From Rana temporaria (lineage: Eukaryota; Chordata; Amphibia; Anura; Ranidae), in assembly GCF_905171775.1 (NCBI RefSeq), contig NC_053490.1, forward strand, positions 457,452,562-457,516,561: 64,000 nucleotides of DNA, read 5' to 3'. Positions within the stretch are counted from its first letter, which is position 1, and each line of letters starts with the position of its first letter. Shown here one piece after another: positions 10,151 to 22,295 of the stretch. Both the position numbers and the translations under genes were made by a program. The notes beneath the pieces are model-generated. The model ran no database searches, had not been told where the DNA came from, and saw only the letters and a program-made list of their open reading frames with translations.

Positions 10151-12336
10151 AGACAGGCCTGAGTGTTGCTAAATGAATATAATTCAAAAGGTGTGTGGCT
10201 TACAGCAGATTTAAATGAATGACATTTTAGTTTTGCTAAAGCACTATGTATCAAACAATTGCGATATCTTTTTATTTAATACTGTACTACTTTCATTCTG
10301 TTTCTCATCATTGTCAATCTACTGCAACCTCATTCAGCTACTTCCTGTCTACAAGCACTCGTTTCAGAGTCAGCTGTACACAATTTCTCTGGCTGCTCGA
10401 TAGTTACAGCAATAGACTACTAATCTACAAAATCAAACCAGGGCATACTTCATTCAAATCATAAGTTCCTTTACACTGGTGTATCACATTGAGTTAACTT
10501 CTGACATAACTCCTAGAACGATCGTTATCCTCGATTGACACCAATCAAGACAACAATATATAACATCCACCGGCTATCTGTGCAGTACGTCCAGGAAGAA
10601 GCTACGCCACTAAGCACGGCGAAACGCGTCGACGTCACAACCCGACGCCCGCTACGTCTACACCAGCGCTCAGCTGACCGAAGGGAGATCGAAGGAACTG
10701 CTCCATTGAACTACAGCCTACAAGCCGTGGAGTAGAGGAGGCGCCCAGTGCCAGTAAGGCTGTCCGTAAGTCAGCACCAAGACTTACACGCTACCCAGCG
10801 CTCCTCGTGCAGCCTCCCTTGACCAAAGGGAGGGGGGGCGGAAGAAAAGGGGGGGGAAAAAACACAGTTTGGAGAATCACGGCAACCAGCCCATCAAGGT
10901 CCTAAGTGACCACACGGACCAACTGAACACAGCTGATAAACTTGCTACTACACAGCCATAGACGCCGTTACCAATAAGACGAACACACAACAAATACAGG
11001 TCGGTAATTTTACCTATACTAGATCGGATGATCAAAGATGCAACTGTATTTAAGTCAAGGTAACTAATGCAAGAATACATAGCAAGCAACTCTATCATAC
11101 TGGAATCCTAATACAGGCTATGGTCAGCAGTCCCTTATGGTGCCGGTAGCATGATTCATTGTTGTCATAAAATCATACTATAAATATTATAGAATTACTT
11201 GAAATTTATTTTCAAATTGAGTCCAACGATAACTTCTAGCAACATCTATGGAAATTTCTTGATTGATCAATCAATATTGACACTATTCAAATTAACTATA
11301 CCAACAAAGTATCGCTATTATTTTTTTACATGATACTAATACAGTCAGAATTTTCAATAGCTACTTAGTATCAAACTCATCAAATCTTGGATCTACATTA
11401 TTTATGGACTTCCACTAAATCTGTATATACATTCAATATATATATATTTTTTTCTGAAAAACGTTCTAAAATTATTTTGAGCTCTGACAATACACCACAT
11501 ACTCCACACCTCCCCCCTCCCCCCATCTCCCTAGTCACAGGTTCACCCACCAGGTAAAGCATCAATTAGATACTATACTACTCTACATGTGGTGCGATCT
11601 ACCGTTCCCCACACATAACCATCCTAATTATAGTCCCCATGATCTATGATCGGGGCATCAAAATTGCAACCATTTCATGATGCATGTCACTGATGTGTGA
11701 ACCTTCAGCGCGCGTAGACGGGCGCCGTTATTTGTAGTCCAGTGAGTCTTGTAAGTCTTGTTTTATGTGTTCAGGAACTTTCAAACACTAATTAGATTTT
11801 TTATCTGATTATTTGTCAAATTGCACAAATCTGTGCTAAATAAATCTCACTTTGATATATTTCTAAATCAAGTTTTTTGGTCAATTACTGCTACTAAAAG
11901 TAACCCTCTTATCTAGATTCTATAGCCTTCCCTTAGACTACTCCCCACCCCCCCACTTCTCTATTCCTTTAATTTATTTTAAGCCCAATAAGGTTACAGT
12001 ACCAGCACCGCCCATTGACGGATGACCTCCTATAGGTGTACTTAATTAAAGACACCTATCCAACAAGTGACACAACTTGCACCTTCCCCTTACCCTTTTC
12101 CCCTAAAAACACCATTTTGATACAGCAATAGACTATGCCTGCCAAAAGTGTGTCTGGTCTCCATGGAGGTAATTACGTGACAGCGTGAAAAAGCACATTT
12201 GGGACACAGTTGTGACTGCATAACAGGAAGTGCCTAAACAAGGACTTTCATGGTAGGTTTCCTCAGTAGGCGGGAGCTGACACCACCCAAGCCCTTAAAA
12301 GGATAGGTTCACCATTTAAGAAAAAAATTATACTCA
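10151..12336. other. Non-coding; possible Penelope-like remnant
   Basis: No coding region is supported over 2.2 kb. A hammerhead-like motif lies at 10592-10632, and the flanking text (ribozyme-like core followed by a GC-rich GACGTCAC stretch) resembles the non-coding terminal part of Penelope-like elements. No RT or GIY-YIG coding sequence is visible, so this remains a guess. Confidence 0.35.
10592..10632 (+). other. Degenerate hammerhead-like motif
   Basis: GGAAGAAGC stands in the place of the CUGANGA core, a short GCC/GGC stem follows, then GAAACGCGTCGACGTC. The order matches the copies at 230 and 55271, but the core is mutated. Confidence 0.35.
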
Positions 12337-12849
12337 TTAAAGTGGAGGTTCACCCAAAAACTCAATTTTTAACATTAGATTGAGGCTCATTTTGGGAAGC
12401 AGAATTGGGTGTTTTTTTTTTAAATCGAAGCAGTACTTACCGTTTTAGAGAGCGATGTTCTCCGCCGCTTCCGGGTATGGGCTGCGGGACTGGGCGTTCC
12501 CATTTGATTGACAGGCTTCCGACAGGCTTCCGACGGTTGCATACAGCGCGTCACAATTTTCCCAAAGTAGCCGAACGTCGTTGCGCAGGCACCGTATGGA
12601 GCCGCACCGACGTTCGGCTTCTTTCGGCTACTCGTGATGCGATGTATGCGACCGTCGGAAGCCTGTCGGAAGCCTGTCAATCAAATAGGAATGCTCAGTC
12701 CCGAAGACCATACCCGGAAGCGGCGGAGAAGATCGCTCTCTAAAACAGTAAGTACTGCTTCGATTTAAAAAAAAAAAAACGATTCCGCTTCCCAAAATGA
12801 GCCTCAATCTAATGTTAAAAAAACATTTTCGGGTGAACTCCCGCTTTAA
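12337..12849. repeat. TTAA-flanked foldback MITE
   Basis: The long inverted arms start TTAAAGTGGAGGTTCACCC and end GGGTGAACTCCCGCTTTAA. The loop region carries a TTCGGCT/AGCCGAA pair within a larger palindrome. The 513 bp element is closely related to 38084-38608 and 51328-51818. The 112- and 86-codon ORFs in it are palindrome artefacts. Confidence 0.85.
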
Positions 12850-12953
12850 ATTGCTGCGCTACACTTATTTTGGATTTTTTGGTTTATGAAGAAGATGCTG
12901 TGAAATGCACCGCGTTTGAGCAAACAACAAGTTTTTTTGTATTTTATTTGTTT
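12850..12953. other. Short spacer with hammerhead-like trace
   Basis: ATGAAGAAGATGCTGTGAAA then CACCGCGTTTGAG recalls the hammerhead-like repeats but is too degraded to assign. Confidence 0.25.
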
Positions 12954-13313
12954 CAAGTGGTTGTAAACTCTCTAAAAGAAAAAAAAAACACACACCCACA
13001 CCAAGAACCCCTCCCCCCCCTCCCAAAAAAACAAACAAAAAACAACAACTTGCAAGACAAAGGCATTGCATACTATCTTATTATGAAATACTTACCTTAG
13101 AACAAAGCTGTTTCAGCAGTCCCCGTACACCTCTGTGACCGACGACGTGTCTTCCGGAGTTATTGCCTGGTTCACGTGCTTCGCCACTTTTATTGGCCAG
13201 AGCCGCGATGATGTCACTCCCGCCCGCGCATGTGCCACCGGTCATGACACACAGATACTGAAGAAACGGCACAATGTCATTGCCACAAGCAGATACAGTG
13301 AATAACTCCTCAG

Positions 13314-13569
13314 GCCCCGTACACACGGCCGAGGAACTCGACGTGCCAAACACATCGAGTTCCTCGGCGTGTTCAGTCCTGGAGCCGCCGAGGAGCTCTG
13401 CGGGCCGAGTTCTCCCATTGAACAACGAGGAAATAGAGAACATGTTCTCTATTTCCTTGCCGAGGTCTTCGTCGGCTTCCTCGGCCGAAAGTGTACACAC
13501 GGCCGGGTTTCTCGGCGGAATTCAGCTTCCGACCGAGTTTCTGGCTGAATTCTGCGTGTGTACGGGGCC
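13314..13569. repeat. Palindromic MITE, TAA-type target
   Basis: Ends GGCCCCGTACACACGGCCGA and TGTGTACGGGGCC with TCA / TAA flanks. It belongs to the 'GTACACACG' family also seen at 37106, 48895 and 49383. The 3 bp TWA-like target suggests PIF/Harbinger. The 179-codon ORF crossing it arises from the palindrome. Confidence 0.7.
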
Positions 13570-13572
13570 TAA

Positions 13573-13915
13573 GGCTGCATTCACACTTCGGCGTACAAAA
13601 TCGCGGCGTTTTGTCCCGCGAATTGCGGCGACAAAACGCCGCGTTTTGTACCGTGATTTGCGGCGACAAAACGCCGCGATTGTGAATGCAGCCTTCACCC
13701 CCTCTATGGAGATGATTCACATCTCCTATGCCGAACGCCGAAAGCCGCCTGAAAAAAAGGTCCGGGACTTTTTTTCAGGCGGCAGGCGTTCGGCATTCGG
13801 CGTGGAGATGTGAACCATCTCCATAGAGGTGCATGTGTTTTCGTCCCTCTGGCGTCTCGGGGCTGCTGCGGCGTCACACTACAGGCGACAAAACGCCTAG
13901 GTGTGAATGGGGGCT
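13573..13915. repeat. Palindromic MITE, TAA target, abutting the previous one
   Basis: Ends GGCTGCATTCACACTTCGG and GGTGTGAATGGGGGCT, flanked by TAA on both sides; the left TAA (13570-13572) is shared with the neighbouring element. Related to the copies at 30730 and 59745. Confidence 0.7.
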
Positions 13916-14016
13916 TAACGATGCACGTTTAAGAGATATTCACGGTACCTACAGGTAAGCCTTATTATAGACTTACCTGTAGGTAAAAGTGGTAGTTAAG
14001 GGTTTACAACCACTTT

Positions 14017-14074
14017 ACATTTTTTATTAGCTGCACTGATTGAATTTGAATATATTATTATATACACAGTAATC
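14017..14074. other. Short AT-rich spacer
   Basis: Nothing identified. Confidence 0.35.
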
Positions 14075-15783
14075 CTAAAGTCTAACTTAACCCAGGACCC
14101 TGCATTCACTATATCTGGTCTCCCACAGTACACAGAACATCGAAATGCAATTATTTTAGCAGATATAACCCTTTCACGCCGAGCGTACGCATATATGCGT
14201 CCTCGGCTTTCAGGGGTTATACCGGGATGATGCCTGCAGCCGCAGGCATCATCCCGGTACCGTTGTTTAGAGCGGGCGATCGGCTTTCCAAACATAACAA
14301 CCGATGCGGCTAAAAGCCGCTCGGTTGTTATGCCGGAGGAGCGGGAGGGGACATCCCCCCCCTCCCGCCGCCTCTCGCCGCTCTGACCGGGCCTCCCGTC
14401 CCACCGGGAGACCCGATCCACGATCCGGCGCCTCCAGCGTCTCGGCGCGCTCTGAAACAAAGCCGTAAACGGCTTTGATTCAGTGTCCGCATTGAAACCA
14501 CGGAAGCGGCGTCATGACGTCACTTCCGGGTTTCTCAGATGCCAATGGCGCCGGATTTAAAAAAGTACACAGTATTCAGAATCGCCGTTTTCGGCGATCT
14601 GAATACTTTGAAGTGCAAAGGAGGGCTCGGGGGTCTTTTAGACCCCCGATCCCTCCATAAAGAGTACCTGTCACCACCTATTGCTGTCACAAGGGATGTT
14701 TACATTCCTTGTGACAGCAATAAAAGTGATCAAAATGTAAAAAAAAAAAAAGAAAAAATTTAATATTAGAAAAAATAAATAAATAAATAAGAAAACAAAA
14801 AAAATTTTTTTTTAAAGCGCCCCCCTCCCCGCGAGCTTGCGCAGCAAAGAAAGCGCATACGGAAGTCGCGCCCGCATATGAAAACGGTGTTCAAATAACA
14901 CATGTGAGGTATCGCCGCGATCGTAAGAGCGAGAGCAATAATTATAGCACTAGGCCTACTCTGTAACTCTAACCTGGTAACCGTAAAAAAAGTTTAAAGC
15001 GTCGCCTATGGAGATTTTTAGTTACCGTAGTTTGTCGCCATTCCACGAGTGCGTGCAATTATAAAGCGTGTCATGCTTGGTATCTATTTACTCGGCATAA
15101 CATCATCTTTCACATTATGCAAAAAAATTGGGCTAATTTTACTTTTTCATTTTTTTAAAATTCATGAAAGTAAATTTTTCCCAAAAAGTTGTGTTTAAAA
15201 CACCGCCGCACAAATACCGTATGACATAAAATATTGCAACAATCGCCATTTTATTCTCTAGATTCTCTGCTAAAAATATATATATAATGTTTGGGGGTTC
15301 TAAGTAATTTTCTAGCCAAAAATATGGATTTTAACTTGTAAACACCAAATGTCATACATAGGCATAGGCATGAAAGGGATAAACTGCTAAATACCCTTTC
15401 TCCTTAGGAGTTTATAGCAGTCCTGTGACTTGTATCAGCCTCTGCTTAAAGCTTGTAGGAGTAGTTTTCATTCTACCCTGATCCTCTGTCTAGACAGCGC
15501 TGCTGATTAGCCCTGTGCTGATCACATGCACTCTCCCAAGCAAAAAAAAAAAAAAAAACTCTAGCAATACACACCAAACTGAGCATGTGCAGCCTGACTC
15601 CTAATGCGGTGTCCCATCATGAGATGGGTTGGAGTCAGTTAAAGAAGAGGAGGGTCAGAGAGACAGGATCAGACAGCCTTTATACACATTGCAGAGGATT
15701 AACCCATTTAGGTTCCACAGTGAGTATATGCTTTACTGCATATACAGACTGATTGTACTGTTCTGGGTTTAATAACACTTTCT
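14075..15783. repeat. TTAA-type MITE, split by a larger element
   Basis: Left part (CCCAGGACCCTGCATTCACT...) and right part (CTGGGTTTAATAACACTT) match the uninterrupted relative at 53539-54042. The terminal TTAA motifs are degenerate. The central 1.2 kb is a later insertion. Confidence 0.75.
14165..15382. repeat. TTAACCACTT-like element with ATAA target
   Basis: Ends CCCTTTCACGCCGAGCG and GGCATGAAAGGG are flanked by ATAA at both sides. Internal blocks (TTTAGACCCCCGATC, ACACATGTGAGGTATCGCC) are those of the long family form at 8090. The relative at 53539 shows the empty ATATAAACT site. The 154-codon minus ORF is not a gene. Confidence 0.7.
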
Positions 15784-16094
15784 GCCCTCTTCACAGTCCC
15801 CTCCTACGGTCATCTTCATAAAACAGTCGAACACCAAACATCAGTACTCACACCGTAACAGGTTAGTTACACTTCGGACTACTCAGTCTATGTTTTTTTT
15901 TCAGGCTCCCAATGACGTTAAAAAAAATTCACAAACACCAATGCTTAGAGGTCAGTGCATTGTGGAGAAGAGGTGGCTACTGCTTCAGAAGACATTAAAA
16001 AGTTCTTTCCATGTTAAGAGTGGCAATGTCACATTTCTAGAGTGCCAGAAATTATGCTTAATAGGTTTGCCTTCTAAATGTTTGACACCAACTT
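15784..16094. other. Unclassified; contains a 68-codon ORF of no known family
   Basis: The ORF 15890-16096 begins just before a T-rich tract ending TTTTTTTTCAG, which resembles a splice acceptor, but the product matches nothing I recognise and no donor or neighbouring exon is evident. Confidence 0.25.
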
Positions 16095-16765
16095 AAAGGG
16101 GTTGTAAAGGTTCATTTTTTATTTTCTAAATAGGCTCCTTTAAGCTAGTGCTCGCCCCCGGCGCAAGTGCCCGGCAGGCGCGATCACCGCCGGGCACCCG
16201 CGATCGCTGGTACACGCCCCATTTGAATTTGGCGGGCTTGCGCCGGACGGCTTTACGCTACGCCGCCGAAAGTTTACACGCAAGTGCTTTGTGAATCAAG
16301 CACTTACGCTGGAAACTGGCGGCAACGTAACGTAAACGGGATACGATACGCCGCCGCAAATCTACATGAATCTGGCCCTCTATCTTTTGCGCAAACCAAT
16401 CAATAAACGCTTATTGTGATTTTTTTTACGAAAAATATGTAGAAGAATACGTATCGGCCTAAACTGAGGAAAAAATGTTTTTTTATATATATTTTTGGGG
16501 AATATTTATCATAGCAAATAGTAAAAAAATATTTTTTTTTTCAAAATTTCGCTCTATTTTTGTTTATAGCGCAAAAAATAAAAACCGCAGAGGTGATCAA
16601 ATACCACCAAAATAAAGCTCTATTTATGGGAAAAAAAGAACGCCAATTTTGTTTGGGAGCCATGTCGCACGACCGCGCAATTGTCAGTTAAAGCGACGCA
16701 GTGCCGAATTGCAAAAAGTGGCCCCGTCATTGACCAGCAAAATGGTCCGGGGCTAAAGTGGTTAA
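16095..16765. repeat. Truncated repeat ends in succession
   Basis: The left end of a TTAA element (TTAAAGGGGTTGTAAAGGTT) is followed by the right half of a GGCCAGATTC-family element (about 16150-16379) and then the right part of a TTAACCACTT-family element (16382-16765, ending AAAGTGGTTAA). Each lacks its partner end, implying deletions. Confidence 0.6.
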
Positions 16766-17315
16766 AGAGCAATTTGTGTTGCTGTATTGGCCTTATGACT
16801 GAAACATAGTGGGCCTTTGCAGTGCTCAACCTGAAGGAAGAACCAAAACTAGTGGTCAGGTTCTACGATCCAAGATGGCTTTTCCTTCAACGATATGCTC
16901 ATCTACCCTGAATGAAATGTGTTTTAAACGGAAAAGGGATCTCGATTCTTTTCAATTTCAATTTTTATCTTGTATCGGAAAAGCAATTACAACACAAGCT
17001 TAGTAGAAGGAAAAACTTGTGATGAGAGGCCTGGAATACACAGTTCTTGCTCATAATACACATAAGAACAGCTAGTCAAGATCAGAGCGTAGTGCAAGGG
17101 GACGAGGGGACTGGCATAATGCCCCTGATTATCTCCAAATAACCCAATTTGTGGACAAAACTAATATTTTGCTTTTCATCTGAATATCAACCCCATTGAT
17201 TCTTGAGGCATTTAGGCTGATTCAGTAAAGGAAATTGTGTGAATATTAATTTCAATTATCCAATCATGTAAAAGTATCCGCACATGATAAGGTATTCAAA
17301 GTAATAGGAATTTGG
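16766..17315. other. Unclassified non-coding sequence
   Basis: No gene or clear repeat is seen. Confidence 0.35.
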
Positions 17316-18007
17316 GGCCAGATTCACGTACAATTGTGCCTTTGGAAACTTAAGCCATTTAAGTTACACCGCTGTAAGTTTTCAGGTTTAGTACTCGATC
17401 CACAAAGCACTTACCTGGAAACTTGTGGCGGTGTATCGTAAATGCGTCCGGCGCAAGGCGGGCCAAATCGAATGGGCGGCTAACATTTAAATTAGGCGTG
17501 CCGGGCCTACTGCGCATGCTCCGTTTCCTAACTCCCGCCGTGCTTTGCGCGAAGTGACGTAATTTTTTCGAACGGCGACGCGCGTAGCGTACTTCCGTAT
17601 TCCCGGACGGCTTACGCAAACGAACTTAAATTTTGAATTTCGACGCGGGAACGACGGCCATACTTTAGACAGCAATACGATTGCTGACTAAAGTTAGGGC
17701 ACCAAAAACGACGACTAACTTTGCGACGGGAAACTATACTAGCGGCGACGTATCGAACGCGAAAAAACGTCGTGGATCCGCCGTAACTCCTAATTTGCAT
17801 ACCCGTCGCTGGTTTACGACGCGAACTCCCCCCAACGGCGGCCGCGGTACTGCATCCTAAGATCCGACAGTGTAAAACAATTACACCTGTCGGATCTTAG
17901 GGATATCTATGCATAACTGATTCTATGAATCAGTCGCATAGATAGAAACAGGGATACGACGGCGTATCAGGAGATACGCCGTCGTATCTCTTTTGTGAAT
18001 CTGGCCC
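17316..18007. repeat. 0.7 kb TIR element, GGCCAGATTC family
   Basis: Starts GGCCAGATTCACGTACAAT and ends TCTTTTGTGAATCTGGCCC, with the family's GATCCGACAG / CTGTCGGATC inner palindrome (17862-17898). Flanks suggest a TGG duplication, less certain than in other copies. Confidence 0.75.
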
Positions 18008-18668
18008 TGGGTCTTTACGTGATTGTATAATTGTAGCGAAAACCTGCACAATTTTTCAGATGTCGATTGTCAACTTCAAGTGTCAGTACTGGTCCACAGA
18101 AACCCTGAACTGCTGCAGGGTTTTCACAGGACAGACAAAACTGGTTCCCAGCCAATACTTCACACCAAATTCTGCCACACGAGCCTCTGGAATGAGCACA
18201 TGTTCTAATTTTGGGAGACAAGAATTCCCTACCGACACTAAAGACAGCTACACTAATTAGAGTTCAGAGTATGGAAGAGGCTTGGATATGCCCTGTTCCT
18301 GGAATTCTCTGTACACTTTAAAAGCGTTTTAAATATAATTTTTTTTTCTGGGATACACGTTGTGTAGCATACAATCATGCAGGGCAGCTGATAGAAATCG
18401 CAGGGTCCCATACAGACTACCTGACAGGGACCACTCCCCCGCAAAAAAAAAAAAAAAGTTTAAATATTAAAGCTATATTGTGTTAAAAATATAAAAATAC
18501 AATTATTAGCAGACACACATACAACATAACTCACAGAATTCCTGCAAAATCTAAAAGATAAAACTGAGTTAATAAATAAAATTTCAGATGAGATGAAAAA
18601 AAAAAATATATATATATACAGGCTGGGCAGTTGAAGCTCCGGGATCAGACAGATGGAGAGAAACAAAG
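18008..18668. other. Non-coding; weak exon-like minus ORF at 18015-18221
   Basis: Around 18070-18210 the minus strand reads through about 48 codons without a stop and with balanced composition, then hits a stop. I recognise no family and see no splice sites, so a decayed exon or unknown repeat is equally possible. Confidence 0.25.
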
Positions 18669-20268
18669 TGGCTTCATGTACACTGCAGCTGCTAAACTCA
18701 TGTTTAGGAGCAGTTGGGGCGTTTTTTCAGCAGCCCCTGAACTCTTCTCAATGTTATGTTATCAGTACATGTACACTCAGTCATTTATACTAGTTTAGAT
18801 GCAGTTGAGGTTACAGGCATTAAAAAAAATAAAAATCAATTCAGGACTGTAGTTTACTGGCATTTTAAACCCCAAGCGTGTGTAACCATGGGAAACTGCA
18901 TTTATGCGCATTGGCGTTTATAAGTGTTTTTAACCACTTCCCACCCCCCAGAATGACGGTGGGCGGTGGTTCCGTTATCCTGACTGGACGTCAAATGACG
19001 TCTTTCAGGTTAACGGCCGACGAGCGCCCATGGGGGCGCGCAGCGTGGCGATCGGTGGTGTGGCGTATGACACACCGCAATACAGATCTCGGTAAAGAGC
19101 CTCTGATGGAGGCTCTTTACCACATGATCAGCTATGTCTAATCATGGCTGATCACAGTGTAAACAGGAAAAGCCGTGTATCGGCTTTTCCCTCACTCGCA
19201 TCTGACTGCCGTGAGTAGAGGAGAGTCAATCGGCGGCTCTCCTGACAGGGCGGGTCTGCGCTGATTCTCAGCACAGCCCCCCCGCGGGTGCCCACACTGG
19301 ACCACCAGGAATGCTCACAATGGATGGCCACCAGGTATGCCACCCTGGACCACCAGGGATCACCGTGCCCATCAGCAATGCCTGCCAGTGCCGTCAGTGA
19401 TACCTATAAGTGCCACCCAGTGTCCATCAGTGCCCATCCATCAGTGACACCTCATTGGTGCCACCTCATCAGCACCCATCAGTGAAGGAGAAAACACTTA
19501 ATTTACACATTTTTATAACGGAAACAAAAGGGAAAAAAATATTTTATTTTCAACATTTTTAGCCTTATTTGTTTAGCAAAAAAACAAAAAAAACAAAAAC
19601 AAAAAAAAAAAAACACACAGGAGGTGATCAAATACCAAAAAAAGAAAAAACTCTGATTGTGGGAACAAAAGTATAAAAATGGTGTTTGGGTACAGTGTAG
19701 CATGACCGCACAATTGTCATTTCAAAAGTGACAGCTCTGAAATCTGAAAATTGGCTTCGGCTGGGAGGGGGCAAAGTGCCTAGTATTGATGTGGATAAAG
19801 GGGGAAAAAAATTCAGATTTTTTTTGAGAAATGATAAAAACAAATTTCACCACATGCGGTTGCCTGCATCAATGGATGAGTCTAGGTAGCAATGAACTCT
19901 GGTCCCCTTGGGAAATTTTCTATGTCTTTGGGCCTCAGCAACATCAGGAGCATTTCCTCAAACATGCTCAGGATGGGATGCATAGTAAAAACACAAAAAA
20001 TAAGACAGCTATCTACAAGCACATTGCTCTCTCTGCTGCTGCTCTCTCTTCTCTCACAGAATGGCTGAAATAATTAGTAATGTACTTGTTTTTCATGTGG
20101 ACATCTGGGAGGGTCTCCTGAGGTTATCTTTAAAAACGCTTCTAAAAACGCTCATAACTGCTGTTAAACTTGCATAAACATGGTATGTTAAAAGGGATGT
20201 TTTTCACTCACGTTTCCAGCTGTCAATTTTCCAGAAAAAGTTTAACTGCTCTGCATACATGAGCCCTT
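18669..20268. repeat. Foldback element, probably split by a TTAACCACTT-family copy
   Basis: GGCTTCATGTACACTGCAGC at the left and GCTCTGCATACATGAGCCC at the right are diverged inverted ends. The element at 18930-19798 lies inside. Target duplication not resolved. Confidence 0.5.
18930..19798. repeat. TTAACCACTT-family element
   Basis: Left end TTAACCACTTCCCACCCCCC; right end degenerate (GATGTGGATAA). It contains the GAGGTGATCAAATACC block and short degenerate CAGTG-rich repeats at 19370-19480. Non-coding. Confidence 0.7.
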
Positions 20269-20315
20269 ACAGAGATAACAAACTCAGGAGCAGAGCTAGC
20301 ATTAGAGCCAGTGCT

Positions 20316-20451
20316 GGGAGGGCGGGCCCACACTGGGAGGGGGTTTAGTGGGAGGGCGGGCCCACACTGGGAGGGGGTTTAGTGGGAGGGCGGGCCCACA
20401 CTGGGAGGGGGTTTAGTGGGAGGGCGGGCCCACACTAGGAGGGGGTTTAGT
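20316..20451. repeat. 34 bp minisatellite, 4 units
   Basis: Four head-to-tail copies of a 34 bp GC-rich unit beginning GGGAGGGCGGGCCCACACTG and ending GGTTTAGT; only the fourth has a visible base change (CACTAGGA). Confidence 0.95.
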
Positions 20452-21054
20452 GAGGGATGACGACTGTCTCTTTCTCAGTAGATTAAAGCTGGCAGCAGGG
20501 AGAGGAGGAGAGACCAGCATTCAGATGCTGGAGGAAGAGTTCTGCAATTGTCATACATTACTAATCCCCCCTCCCTGTGTGGGGGACCCCTTGTGCTCGG
20601 GCCCCCTACAAGAGGACTGGTGGCAATCATGTGTCAGAAGGAAAGGTCTTTTTTTTGTCACATAACTTAGTTTGAATGTTCTTCTTCAAATGACATGCAT
20701 GTACTCAGATAGTATTTGCAACCCATTTTTTGAGCCTAGCCAGCAGTATACAATTATTAGTTTACAATATTGCTAACTAGGGACAGGAGAAGAAAAGTAA
20801 AAAAAAATGGAGATTGAAATTGATGGGGGTGAATGGGTCTTTGGTGTGGCTCATGTTATTCGTGTTTTAAAGCCTTGGTTTACATTAGCGCTACAGCAGC
20901 ATAATGCCGTCTTCAGTGCGTTTTTGTACTGCAACCTTTTTAATATGTTTTTCATGCTTCATGCATTTTTTTTGTAGGGGAAAAAAAGAGTGCATTTTTG
21001 CCATACGCTACAAATGCAAGCAGTCAATCCTTGAACTTAAGAGGACTTGATTTA
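20452..21054. other. Unclassified non-coding sequence
   Basis: No gene. From about 20875 (GGTTTACATTAGCGCTACAG) the sequence looks like the left end of another foldback family, but no matching right end is present. Confidence 0.35.
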
Positions 21055-21126
21055 AGCACTTCAGCCCCGGAAGGATTTACCCCTTTAATGATCAGGCCAT
21101 TTTTTGCGATACTGCACTGTGTCGCT

Positions 21127-22083
21127 TTAACCACTTAAGACCCGGACCACTATGCAGGTAAAGAACCCTAATCGAACCCAAATCGCCCCTTTTTGCGATT
21201 TGGCACTGTGTGGCTTTAACTGACAATAGTGCGGTCATGCAACGTGGCTCCCAAACAAAAAACTTTTTTTCCCACAAATAGAGCTTTCTTTTGGTGGTAT
21301 TTGATCACCTCTACGGTTTTTATTTTTTGCGCTATAAACAAAAATAGAGCGACAATTAAAAAAAAATATATCTATTTTTTACTTTTTGCTATAATAAATA
21401 TCCCCAAAAAATATATAAAAAAATGTTTTTTTTCCTCAGTTTAGGCCGATACGTATTCTACATATTTTTGGTAAAAAAAAACCAAAAAAAAACGCATTAA
21501 GCGTTTATTGATTGGTTTGCGCAAAGGTTATAGCGTTTACAAAATAGGGGACAGTATTATGGCATTTTTATTAATATTTTTTTTTTTTTTTACCAGCAAT
21601 GGCGGCGATCCGCGATTTATTTTTGTGACTGAGACATTATGGCGGACACATCGGACCCTTTTGACACATTTTTGGGACCATTGTCATTTTCACAGCGAAA
21701 AGTGCTATAAAAATGCACTGATTACTGTAAAAAAAGCAATGGCAGTGAAGGGGTTAACCACTGGGGGGCGCTAAAGGGGTTAAGTGTGAACTATTGTGTT
21801 TTTTTACTGTAGAGGGGCCTGGCTGGATGTGTGACGTCACCGATCGTCGTTTCCTATGACAGGAAACAGACGAGCACAGAGAAGAACGGGGAAGGTTTCG
21901 TTACACTCACCTCTCCCTGTTCTTCAGCTCCTGTGACCCGATCGCGGGACACCGGCGGCGATTGGGTCCGCTCAGGACTAGGTCGCGGCTGGGCTCTTAA
22001 AAGCGATGTACCTGTATGTGCCTGTGCCCAGCCGTGCCCTTCTGCTGATGTATATCGGCGTCAAGGGGTCCTCAAGTGGTTAA
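21127..22083. repeat. TTAACCACTT-family element (inner)
   Basis: Complete copy with TTAACCACTTAAGACCCGGA at the left and CAAGTGGTTAA at the right, inverted relative to 5723. It carries the GGTGGTATTTGATCACCTC block. The 114-codon ORF at its right side is not a recognised protein. Confidence 0.85.
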
Positions 22084-22242
22084 CTGACAATTGCTTGGTC
22101 ATGCGACGTTGTACCCAAACAAAATGTATGTCCTTTTTTTCCCCACAAAGAGAGCTTTCTTTTGGTGGCATTTGATCACATCTGCATTTTTTTTTTGCGC
22201 CATAAGCAAAAAAAGACTAACAATATTTTGAAAATAAATTAT

Positions 22243-22249
22243 TAATAAT

Positions 22250-22294
<45 letters not shown>
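22243..22294. repeat. (TAA)n microsatellite
   Basis: An essentially uninterrupted run of TAA triplets inside the outer TTAACCACTT-family copy. Confidence 0.95.

Positions 22295-22295
<1 letters not shown>

Larger units (their letters stand above)
12954..14016. repeat. Foldback element with two nested MITEs
   Basis: The outer inverted ends AAGTGGTTGTAAACTCT and AGGGTTTACAACCACTT enclose unrelated inner elements at 13314-13569 and 13573-13915. The TTAA at its ends is degenerate. No gene. Confidence 0.65.

Noticed and set aside
13274..13813. 179-codon plus-strand ORF
   Set aside because: It runs through two palindromic MITEs; ORFs occur on both strands there because of inverted symmetry, and no domain is visible.
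15890..16096. Exon after a TTTTTTTTCAG acceptor-like tract
   Set aside because: No donor site, no partner exon and no recognisable protein; such tracts are common by chance in AT-rich DNA.
18015..18260. Exon-like ORFs on both strands
   Set aside because: Balanced composition but overlapping ORFs on both strands, a stop in the best frame and no known family.
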